A stretch of 64,000 nt of DNA from Podocnemis expansa. Its lineage: Eukaryota > Chordata > Testudines > Podocnemididae. The position numbers were made by a program, and so were the translations under genes. The stretch's first letter is position 1, and each line of letters starts with the position of its first letter. The notes beneath the pieces are model-generated. The model saw only the letters and a list, made by a program, of their open reading frames with translations. It did not search any database and was not told the DNA's origin. Positions 37,201 through 49,200 of this stretch are shown here, piece after piece. Location of the stretch: positions 7,021,537 through 7,085,536 of the forward strand of contig ML682003.1 of assembly GCA_007922195.1 (NCBI GenBank), written 5' to 3'.

Positions 37201-40200
37201 CCACAGCTGCGGGCCCGCAGGCCTCTGCCCCAGCTGGTGTGTGTTTGGGCATCTTGTCAGTGCAGGTCAGTGCGGTCCTGGGAGCTTTGTGGACAGAGCT
37301 GGGCTTTGCACTGTCAGACCCCCTGCCCCAGTGAGTCTCTGCTGCTGGCCCCACACCTGAGCCCAGCCCTGGCTGCCTGGCTTCCACTCCTGCCCCCTCA
37401 GGGCCTGGAGATCCTCACTTAGCGCTGGGGTGTGGCACTTCCTGCCCCACCCGGCCTGCGGGGAGCAGGGGGACCAGGGTGCAATGGGGGGAGGGCAGGG
37501 GAAGCGTCTCAGGGGCTCTGGTTGGAGTTCAGCCGGGGAGGAGTGTCTGTGCCTTCCCCTCCTCCACGGGTCCGTGTGTCTGGTCTGCGTGTGGGTGTGT
37601 CCATCTGCACGTGCTTCCTCTCCCAACCGCTGGGTTCCTCTGGGCTCCTTCCCGGCTGCTGTGCCCAGGGCAGTGCCCTGCTTGTCTCAGAGAGTCCCTC
37701 TGCCCTCTGGGTGCAGCCCAGCGGTCACCTGTCCCCAGCCCGTGGGTCTCACTGGATGGGACCAAATGTTCCTGCTGGGCGCCTTGGCCTGGCCCAGCTC
37801 TGTTTGCCCCTCCTAGACCCATTGTGTTTCCCTGGACCCGAATGGCTGGGTGCTGCACAGACGAATCTCTGCCTCTCCCAGCCGACAAGACGAGACACAG
37901 GAAATGCTCATGGGGGCAGCCATGGCCCCTCCGCCCCATGGCAGCGAGCCCCTTGGTGCAGGGTGGAGCTTGAATGAGGGGGTGACTGTTGGGGAGGGAC
38001 AGAAAGGGGGTAGGCGGTGTGGCCATTTACACCCCGGACAAAGGTGTAGTTTATCCCAGGTTAACTGCCACATCGAGAGGCCCTAGTGCAGATGGGGCGT
38101 TCCCAGACACCCCGCCCCCCCGTGTTCCCATGAGCAGCACACGTGGCCCAGCCCCACTGGACTGTGTCCTGCCTGCCACGGCCAGGAGGCCAATGGAGAC
38201 TCCAGCCTGTGACCTGCCCCCAGGCCCAGGTCCATGAGCTGGTGGCAGGCCAGGGTTGAAACCCACATGCCTGGGCTCTGGCCAGGACTCGGTGCTCCCC
38301 TCGCAGGGCGCTGGAGGGGTCGCTGAGAAAGGTAGCAGGGCCCCTGTGCTCTCCTCTCGCTGTGCGGCTGGGCCTTGACTCCTGCAGCCCTCAGAGCTGG
38401 GGTTGGGGCCAGGAGTCTGTTGGGGCCTGGGGGTGAGAGATGCCCCTCAGCTGTGGGCTGAGGCCTGGCTGCTGGGAGCAGGGAGGCAACTGGGCCTTCC
38501 TGTGGCATGGCCAGGATTGCTGCTGACCAGCCCTGCCTGCTACAGACAGTCCTAGTCATCATGAGTCTGCCGTGGGGCCAGGGCCATTCTTTGGGGTGTG
38601 CTGGCCCACTAGGAATGTACCCGTGCTCCCTGAGGCCAGGCAGGATGACTCCCTCCCAGTCATGACTGACCCCCAGCAGGCTGAGAGGGATCATCGTTCT
38701 GTGAGCGGAGGGGGGACCCTTCCTAGATCACACAGCAAGTGCAGGGTCCAAGAACCCAGGAGTCCTGGTTCCCGTGCTACAGCTGCTGATCCGTGCTCCC
38801 TGGCACCACCATAGACCCACTCCTGGCTCAGATCTCTTTGGCTCTGGCCTGGCCCGTCCTGGTGGGTGGGACGGGGCTGGTATGTGCTGAACCCGTGGGA
38901 GGGGGCTGTCCGGCTCTGCCCCCAGAGCAGTGGGGCCCTGGAGATGCCAGCTCCTAGTACTGTAGGCTGTTTATGTGCAGTGAGTGCTGGGGGCAATGTA
39001 GGGCTGGCACTTTGGGGGCACTTGGGGCTGGGCCAGCTGGGATACATGTGTGGGTCACTGTGCCCTGAGGGGGACAAGGCTGCTGCCGCCCCACACGGGA
39101 GCAGGCGAGGGGCTGCTGTGGAGCATTGCTGTTCCCCAGTCTCCTGCGTGGGGATGGATGGGCAAGGGGCACCGTCAGGGGTGCGGCACGTGACTCATCA
39201 TTTCCGTCCGATTGGCACTGATGAGTCACGCTCCTAGGGCTCCTTCCTGTCTGGGCTGTGCTCCAGGAGGGTGAGCTCTGTCCCCACGGGTCCCCGGGCT
39301 CCCCCACCCCCTGCTCACCACCACATTCTTTTCCCTTGCAGATGAGCGAGATCGGGTCCAGAAGAAAACCTTCACCAAATGGGTTAACAAGCACCTCATC
39401 AAGGTAAGGCACACCCCAAGATGGGGGGAAGGGGGAGAGGAAGGTCTCTTTATGGGGGGTGTGGCAGCAGAGGTACAGACAGGTCCCTCACTGTTAGCAG
39501 GGGTAGCCTGTGGAACTCATTGCTGCAGGATGAGGGGGTAACAGCTGACAATGGGCTGCTCTTACTGGGGACGGGCCAGAGGGGGTAACAGGCCAACTCT
39601 TACTGGAGAAGGTGTTGCTCCTGGTCTGTCATTTTCGGAGCCAGGAGCATGACCTTTCCCAGTCACCCCCAGTCTCTGGCACTACATTTATTTGCCTGGG
39701 GGCTCCAGGGCCCCTTCCCCCAGCTGGTTTCCTAGGCTGGCTCTCAGAAGGGGGACATCCCCTCGTGGTGCTCTCTGGGAAGCTCGTAGGCACCACCAGG
39801 CGCAAGAGCCCACAGCTGAGTGCAGGGCCAGCTGGGACCAGAGGGACTGCCATAGCAGTAGGTAATGCTCCTCGAAGAGAGCAGGGACCAGTCCCTGCCT
39901 GTGGCGAGGCCCAGCCGGGCCACAGCAGGAGATGGGGACTCCCAGTTTTTGCAGGGAGACATGTCTGGCACCCCAGCCGCAGGGGGTGGGAGAAGAGGCT
40001 CTTGGCCTGGGTATGGGCAGGAGTCAAGCATGGGGTGCCTGAGCAATGGAGGATGGTTTGCTCCAGCTAGCTTCCGAAGGGCCCAGGAGGAGCTGGATTT
40101 GCTCATGCCTGGCAGAATTGGCAGACAGCCTGTCGCAGGCCGAGTGGGGAGCCCGGTGGGGCACGCAGCCCAGCTCTGAATGGGTGGATTGTGCTCTGGC

Positions 40201-43200
40201 CCCAGGGAGAAGAGAATTTTCAGGGTGGCATTGAGAAAGCAGGATTTCAGAGCTGCCGTGGGCCAGCGCCATGTGACCTGACCTGGTGCTTCCCTCCACA
40301 GCCCCCTTGCCTCAGGCAGGAGAGAGTGGATCCTTCTCTATTGTAGCCTTGAGCTAATCTCATTAGTCATGGCATTGTATGCTCTGTCTTGGCACATGCT
40401 GAGCTTTCAGCTGCACTGGCATCTTGTGGCAGTCAGTTCCCTAGGCTGCTGCAGGGCATAAATGAGGAGGTGCTTCCTCTGAGGAGGACCCAGTTGCTTT
40501 AGGGAGGCAAAGGCATTTCTGGAGGTCCTTCCTGCTTGCATTGTAATGGGTGCTGCCATTGGCAGCCTTGGCCCGCAGAGAGCCCCGTCTCTTGTCTGTG
40601 CCTGCCTGCACATGGCTCTCAGGGCTGGTTCAGCCTCAGTCAGGCCTAATGGCTGAGACCTGGGCCTGCAGAGTGCAGGACATGGCCCTGGCTCCACATC
40701 TAACCACTAGCACCCAGCCGTCCAGGCCATGGCCACAGCCTCACGTCCAATATGCCTGGCCTAGCTGAGTACAGGACGCAGCCCTGGTCCTGTTTCTAGC
40801 CGCTAACGCCCTGCCTAGCCGAGCGCAGACCATGGCCACAGACTAATGTCCAACAGCTAATGCCTGGTCTAGCTGAGTACAAGGCACAGCTCTGGTCCCA
40901 TTTCTAATCACTAATGCCTGGCCTAGCCAACTGCAGGCCATGTCCATGGCTTTGTGTCTATTCCGTCACTCAGCAGAGCACAGGGACATAGCACTGCTTC
41001 TCAGCAACAGTTTCGTTACGGTCCCATGAGCCAGGCTCAGCCCCAGAGCTCAGCCCGCGCTGGCACACGCACTCCCAGCCCCCACACGCGTGTCTGGCCG
41101 TGCACAGACACATCAACACATGCTTTTGTGCCTGCCTGCGCCCACCTGTGCCAGGTTGCAGATTTCCACCCCCGCATTCTGTGCTTTCAGCTCCCTGCGG
41201 CGGAGCAGGGCTGGGCTGGGCCTGGCTGGGAAGCATCTGGCTCACCCCAGACCGTCGCAGACAGACAGCCCTCATATGCCCATGGCCAGGGACTCTGTGC
41301 TGCCTGCTGGGCTGGGCTCAGGCCCCTGTGTAGCTGTCTCTCTGATGTGGGAACTGGGCAGAGGAAATATGGGGGTGGGCCAGGCACACGAAGCTGAGGG
41401 GGTTGAGGGTGACGGCATTTAGTGGCCCAGCTGACTGCACTGGAGTCTGTGGGGCTGGGTGAGTGGGACCTCGTGTTGGCCATGGGACTGGTGGAGGGAG
41501 CCCCTGCTCTGTGCAGGCAGTGGGCTTGGTGTAGCCCTGCAGTTCTGATGTGGGGAAGTCCCCGTCCCCCAGCCCTCTCTTGTGTTGGGAGGGGGGCTCT
41601 CTTGTGGCTGGGCTTCCCATTGCTCCTGTGGGCCTCCTCCACCTAGGATGTCTCTCCCTATGGGCTGCACCTGGCTCCTCTCCTCTGGTAATGCCAAGGG
41701 GTTTCCAGAGGCCTTGCTCCAGTGGAGTGTCCAGCGGGTGCTGGCTGGCTGGGGCTCTTTCTGCTTTCCACCCTCTGGCCTCCAGCCAGCTCCTGGTGGG
41801 CCCAGGCCCTGCTGTGCCCATGCCCCTAGTGTGTGGGCATCTGGCCGGCATTCTGCCAGGGGGGCGAGGGGCCTAATTTTCCCTCACACAGTGCCTGGGA
41901 AGCTGAATGCTGGGTCTGTGCCTTCCTCTCTTCTCCTAATCCCTGTCTCTCTCCCTCCCTCCCCCTCCATGGCAGCACTGGCGAGTGGAGGTAGGTGACA
42001 TCCCGTTCTCTGCTCGGTGTGACTGGGGCACTGCACTGCCCCCCAGGCTGGGTGCCCAGCTTCTGGTGCGTAGGGTGGGATTGGGAAGGGGGTAGAGGAG
42101 AGTGCTCAGGGGTCTGGGGGGACCCCTGGAGCTGAGCTCAGTCCTGTAGTACAGCTTCTCCCTGTGTAGGAATGGTGGGGACCCCATGTGCCTGTCTCGG
42201 GGCGTGGGAGGGGGCATAGGGCTAGTAGGTTTCAGCCTCTCTTTGCTGTGCACTGAGGGACAGTGCACCCCAGCACCCCAGCGCCTGCCCCAGCCATCCC
42301 TGCCAGGCATTGGTGAAGTGGGAACGGAAGGCCATGTGGTTGCCTGGCCCCCTGAGTGCCACCCTCCCCATGGGGTGGGAGGCCTGGCATGGTGGGAAGG
42401 GTAGCACAGGTTTGACTTCTGTCTCCTCCTTGTTGGAGGGAATGCACTGACCTGTAACCCCAAGGGGGGCCTGCAGGGCCAGGGTAGCTGTGGTGCTTAG
42501 TGGGATACCTGTAGTAGGAGATGTCCATGTCTGCTGAAACCACCAGCCCTGGCAGTGCCCAGGCTGCCCGCCAGGCCCCACTGACTCTGTATGGGTCAGC
42601 AACAGGCACACGCCAAGCGCCGAGTCCCTGGGGCTTTCCCTGCCATGCCCAGCACCGATCCCTGCACAGCCTGGATTAGCAGGGCTGCTGTCCTGAGAGA
42701 GCAGAGTGCACCAGCTGTAAGGCACAGCCAGGGCCAGCCTTGGCTGGGTGCAGAGCTCTGACATTTCATATGGTGAGGGCAGTCCCCGTTCATTAGCAAA
42801 GGGCAGCAGGAAGAATACTGGAAAGAAATGGCTGCAGGAAAGCAAATCCTAGCATGCTTTCTAGGGGCTGTGCTTCACTCGCAGGCCCGCACAGCAGAAG
42901 AACGTTCCTAGCAGTTTTCAGCCCTGGCTGGCTGAGACCCCGCTCTCCTGGTGCTGTCTGTTCACATCCTAGATGTAGGACACTGGGGTGCTGCCTCTGC
43001 TTTCTGGGTGCAACCCCAAGTTCTTAGATTTACTCGTGGACAGGCTAGCCCCCGACTTGTGTTTTGCTGTGTGCTCCTTTCCTGTTTATAGCTGTTTGCT
43101 CACACTAGACTTTGCGTGTACATGGGTGTCTGCAGGGTTAGTTTGCACTGCTCCTTGTCCATCCTGACAGCGAAATGTGGTCCTGGCTCCTGTTGGGATG

Positions 43201-46200
43201 GAGCTGGTGTTGGCATGAACCTATGGGTGACCTGCTTTTAGCTTCAGTGCTTGGCAACATCGTCTGGCTCTGACCCACAACCCCTTGCATGGCACACACG
43301 TGTGATTTGCGGTGCTCGTGATAACCACTGTGACAGTGTCTTTCATTTGAGACCGTACCTGACAGCCTTTGGTGAACTGGCATGTGCCTGATGGAATTTG
43401 GTCCCTGCACCCCCAGCGCCTCTTCTCCATTGGCATTCAGAGCTTCCTGGCTCATGGCAGCCTGCTTGGGCTTGACTGAGGGCTGTCTGGCATGTCTGGC
43501 TTTGCCCCCGTTAACAGTTTTCCTCTGTCTCCACAGGCTCACCGCCATGTCAACGACCTCTACGAAGACCTGCGGGATGGCCACAATCTCATCTCGCTGC
43601 TGGAGGTTTTGTCAGGGGACACCTTGGTAGGTCACATCACTCGCTGGCTTCTGGTCTGCAGCTTCTGCACAGCCGCCTCTCTGCTGGGCTCTCCTCTCTC
43701 TCCCTGCCCTCCCCGCCTGGAGCCATGACCTGGCCGTGCGGCCGCTGGCCTGTGGGGAGGTCTCTGTGCAGTGGTGTGAGGGGCAGGGGGAGAAATGTTC
43801 TCGTGGTGAGCGCCTGCTCTTCGCTGGTCCTGCTTCCCATCTTCCCCGTGGGGCACTAGGGCACATCCTCATGCTGCTCCCCCACAGGCTGGTCCCTGGT
43901 CCAGTCCCAAAGCCTTGGGCACCTATTGCCCCACCCCATGGCCAGCCCCCTCCCAGCACTGCCACCTTGCAGAAGGGTCCTGACTCCTGCTTCCCTGGCA
44001 AGGCTCCCTGCTGACCCCGCATGAATGTGACTGACCCCGTTGCTCGCCGTGTCTACTGCAGAAATCACTCTGGTACTGGCCACCCGGATTCTCGGGCCCC
44101 AGCCTCACCCCCTCTTGTTCCCCTGGACTTTCTGTGCCCAGCCCCTTGTCCCAGTGCATCATGGGCCTTTTAACACTTTAACATCACTTCGCTACACTGA
44201 ACTCTCTGCTTCTTTGTACCTGTCTGCTGACCCCTGACCTCTGCCCTCTGGCCTTTGCCTCTCTTTGCACTGCTCTGGCTGGGCAGCCGAGGGAGCGAGA
44301 CGTGATGAGGAGCGTGCGGTTGGTGAGTGGTTCTGCTCTTTGCATTTCGCACGGCTATCCACCCCACAGGGTGCCCCATTGGTTGGGGCTGCCCGCCCAC
44401 GTGTCATCTGCTGCTGCATAGCAGGGGAGACGTGACATCACGGCCAGCCCAGCCAATGGAAGCTTTGCTAAAACTGCACTGACCCACCATATCTGTGGCC
44501 CAGGGCCAGGGCCTGGGGGTGCCCGGGGCTCCTGCAAAGCTCTTGTCAGCTGTGCAAAGAAGGGGGCAACTGGCACCTTTCCCATTGGAGTGTGGCACTG
44601 CCAGGCAGGGACCAAGCTCCCAGCACCTTTGGGCTCCTGGAGCCAGCACTGGGGCAGGGGAGCCTGCGCCAGGCTGGGTGTGGCAGTCGAGGCCCTGGGC
44701 TCCTGCTGGAGTTTGGTGAGGACGAGCTCCTACTTCAGGGGTTGGCAACCAAAAAGATAAGAAGAGCCATTTTTAATAATTCCTTCAATATCCAAGTCTT
44801 TTGAGAGCCTCAATGGGCATTGTCTCTTAGTGAGGGGAGCTGGGTCAGGGTGCCTGCCGCAGGCTCCCCCGGTGGGGTATGGGGGAGCCTTTAACCAGGA
44901 GCAGGCCACTTCCAGGGTCCCCCAGCGGCAGGAGCCTGGAGCCCAGAGCCGCAAGGGGGCAGACAAAGAGCTGCTGTGGCTCCGGAGCCGCAGGTTGGTG
45001 GGGTGTGCTGGACTGCGAGAGCTGCAGGGGTGGGGTGTGGCTCCGGACAGGGCACTCTCCCCTTGGACTCAGTGCCAGCCCAGTGTGGCGCTATGGGCGG
45101 GGCTCCAGAGAGGGTGCTTTTCCCTGCTATGCAGTGCCAGCTCCTGTGGGGTGCTGAAGTGGTGGTGGAGCTCTGTAGGGGCACCCTCCCCTCATTCAGT
45201 GCAGCCCCAGTGCCCAGCTTGGTCCTGGGGGTGTGGATGACTCTCCCCTCTGTTGGAGTCCCACAGTGCTGGAGCTCCCAACTCTCCCCGGCCAGAAGCT
45301 CCCAGGACGGGGGCACTATGCCTGGGTTTCCGTGGGGTGGAAGTGGGGACTGGCGAGGGCTCTTTCTGCCTGTACAGAGCTGGATACAATCCCTCCTCCT
45401 CCCGTGCTGTGGGAGGCAGGGGAGGGGCTGTAGGGATGTGGAGCTAGGCACCAGGCCTGCGCCAGAGGTGGTTTGTGCTGGCTGTGGTGCAGGTGCCCCG
45501 AAGGAAGCCAGGAGCGCTCATCACTTTCCTCACTGTTGTTTGTTCAGCCCGTTTCCTCTCGGCTCCCAGGGGGAGCCGTGCTGCCGGCTGAGGGTTTCCG
45601 GGCGCAGCCCTGCACCCCCCGCACTGCCCCTTCCTGCAGGCTCCGCACCCCACAGCTCCATCCTGCTGCCAGGAGCCTCCGTTCCAGAGACTGAGCCAGC
45701 AATGGGGTGTCCCTGCCTGGTGGGCTGGGCCAGGCCCTGCTTTAGAGCACCAGTCTTGGATCCTGTAATGTGGGGAGCTCTGGCGTAGTGACTGGCTCTG
45801 CAGCCCGGAGTGATCCTGCCCCTCCGCACACCCTGGCTCCTTCCAGGCCCCAAACACCCTCCTTTGTCCGCATGGCTCCCAGTTCCTCTATTGACCCTGC
45901 CTGCGCCTTGGGCCTTGTGGCTCCCTGCACCCAGGCTGGGGGCAGCTGGGCTTCCCTGGGTGCAATTCTCCAATCTCAGGGAGCAGGACCCTGCCTTCCC
46001 TTCCAGCAATCAGCTTGCAAGCCAGAGTGGCCTGTGGGCCGGGAGTCGAAGGGCAGGGCCTGCTGGGGTGTAGTGTGGGGGCTGCCCCATTGATTCAGTC
46101 CATCAGCCACCCCAACAACTGAGCCTGCTCCTGTACCCCTTGGGCTGATTGTGCAGCCCCCAGCCCACTGGGGCCTAGGGCAGTGAAAGGACTGCTGGGA

Positions 46201-49200
46201 GGGGCGTGTGGTATGGCTGGGGCAGGAGCAGGGGGCTCGGCTCTCTGCCCTGGCTGAACTGTCCCCGGTGCTGCATTCCCATGGCTACCCTGCCGCCCAG
46301 AGCCCTGGTTTTACGGGGACCCTGGCCCAGCTTCAGCTGCACCCAGGGCATCTGGCATGGCCCTTCCTGGCCTGTGGGGATCATGTCCTGAGCTGTCGTG
46401 CTGCCCTGCGTGAGCGGGGGAGCGTTTGGATGGGGTGGGGATGGGACCCTGGTGTCCCAGCGCAGACACTCATGCTGCTGTTCCTTCCCTCTCTCCACAG
46501 CCCCGGGAGAAGGGGCGAATGCGCTTCCATAAACTGCAGAACGTGCAGATCGCCCTGGATTACCTGAAACACCGGCAGGTGAGCCAGTGCTGAGAGTGGG
46601 CAGGCAGGAGCTGAGGGGGCCATGGGGGACAGGCTGGAGGTTAGGGGTCTATGGGGCAGGCCAGGGCTCGGGGTGAACCATGGGGTGGTGGGCGTCAGGC
46701 TGGGTTCAGGGGTGAGCCAAGGGGTGGCAGGGGGGCAGATGGTGGCCCTAGGCAGGCAGGAAGGAGGACAGCTCACCCACAGCCCTGGCCTGTGGGGAAG
46801 AAGGGTGGGCAGTCAGTGGGCCTATGGGGGGGCAGGACAGGGCCACTGAGCTGTCCTCAGTGAGCTGTGGGGTGGCAGGGGGCGGTGGTAGGCTGAGGCC
46901 ATGGGCAAACCAAGGGGAGGCAGGGTGGACAGACAGTGGGGGTGGGCAGGTCAGGGCCTAGGCATGCAATGTGAGGAGGTAATCCAGGGCCATGGGCAAG
47001 CCGTGGGAAGTCGGGGGTGGGGGGAGGCAGAGAGGGCAGGCGTTGGGCTCCAGGCGTGACCGTGACCGCAGCTCTCGGCCTGGCTAGGTGAAACTGGTGA
47101 ACATCCGCAACGATGACATCGCCGATGGGAACCCCAAGCTCACGCTGGGCCTCATCTGGACCATAATCCTCCACTTCCAGGTGAGCTCCCTCCCTCCCCT
47201 TCAAACACCCTGCCAGGAGCACCCTCGCCTACCTCACAGTCCCCCAGCCCCCTCTGGGAGCACCCCTACAACCCCTACCATGCCCCACTTCCCTCCCATG
47301 CCACCCCTGCCAGGAGTGCCCCCTCACCCCCACAGTGCCCCTGCAGGGAAGGCTGAGGCTGTTGCTCTCTTGCTGGCTCCTGTGGGGCGCTGGTATTGGG
47401 GGGGGGGGGGGGGAAGCACCCCTCTCCAGAGCTGGCCTGAGCTGGGTGGGGGCCAGGACTGGGGCACTGGCCCTGGTGTGGGGTGGGACTCAGGGCTCCT
47501 GGCTGTCTCCAAGCTGTGCATGCTGACTCTGCCTCCCTCTCCCTGTCATGCTGCCTGCTGGGTGTCGGCACAGGGACTCTGTCCGGTCCGGGCACCTCCC
47601 ACACTGGCGCCTGGCAAGCTGGGAGCTGTGGCGCAGCCCACGTGCCAGTGCCGTCAGTCTTCCAGGAAGAGCTGGTTGCCCAGCTCAGTGTGGTGCAGGG
47701 AGGGGAGAAGCCAGCTGCCTGGGCAGGAAAGCTGCAGCTGCAGGGCAGCATTTCGGAGGCCTATCTGGCACGGCTGAGTCACCCGCTCTCCGTGCCAGCG
47801 AAAGCGTGGCGTAGCCACAGGGCGGGGCATGGCGGGCCACTGTGACTCACTCCCGGGCCATCGGAGCCATCCGGGCCTGCCCCCGCCTGCTAGCACAGCC
47901 ATTTCCCTGCTCTGGGGACTGTACTGGGGCCTGTTGGAGGTTGCTCCCCAGTTCTTGCTGGCCAGCTGGGGACAGCGTGAACTGGATGAGCTGCCCCCAG
48001 CCACCAGGCACAGGGTTCCTGGGTGGCCCACGGCTTATGATGGTGCCTGACACTTGTGCCCTCCTGGCCATACCTCCCAGTGCACACCTGGAGTGCACAC
48101 CTGACCCTCACCTGCTCCTTGGCCGGTGGGCAGTGCTGCCCAAACTGCTAGCTGCTGCCCTCCCTGCGTGCTCTGTGGCCTGCGGCTGGGATGGGCGGCT
48201 CTGTGCCCGTGAGTCCTGGTGTGCAGCGAAGAGGTGACCCTCACAGGTGTCATGGCCCAGCCTGCAGCCTTCAGGGGGTGCAACAGAACAGGAGGAGCTG
48301 GGGGTTGTCTGGCTGGGGGGCTAGTGAACCTGGTGCCATGCTCTCTGGAGTTGTGACTTGGGTGCCATTTCTTGGGTTGGGCGTTTGTGCAGGCATGGGC
48401 ATCTGTGAGCCATCTGCCTCTAACCGCTCCTGCAGCTGTGGCTGCAAGTGAAACAGGAAGGAGGCTGCTGTGCTGCATGTGCCCGTCTCCCCCAGCTGCA
48501 CCTGGGTGGGGAAGTCCCTGGGACGAGGCTGCAGTGGATCCGTAGGACCAGGGTTAGCTGCTGACCAGTGCCTGCCGCCTGTCCCTTCCAGATCTCAGAC
48601 ATCCAGGTGAGCGGGCAGTCTGAGGACATGACGGCCAAGGAGAAGCTGCTGCTGTGGTCGCAGCGCATGGTGGAAGGCTACCAGGGCATGCGCTGTGACA
48701 ACTTCACCACCAGCTGGCGGGATGGGCGCCTCTTCAACGCCATCATCCACCACCACAAGTGAGAGAGGGCTGGGAGTCGGGAGGGGGGAGCAGGGGCTGT
48801 TGCAGTTGCTGGGGGGCCAGCGCACAACTGTGAGGGCTGCCCCACACGGAGCTCCGCCAGCCCAGGTCAGGGGCAGGATCCCTTGTTCCGAGTGGCTGCT
48901 GTGCTGGGGACCTGTGGGGTGGGGGCCAGCATCTGCTCGGTGATGTCTGGGCCCAGCCACCTCCTGGCTGGGGCTACCTCCCATGCCGGCGGAGGCTGTA
49001 CAGAGCAGGCAGCGAGGGTGCCTCTCCCTCCTTTGGCAGGGCCTTGCCCCCAGGCTCAGAGTTCTGCAGCAGCATGTCGGCATAGCCAGCTGGATAGTTT
49101 AGAGAGGTGAGGCTGGGGCGCGCCCTGCATCCGCCCCACAGTCAGGGTCTGCTTTCACTTTCCAGACTCCTGGGGCTGGTGCAGCCCCTCCAGCTAGCCC

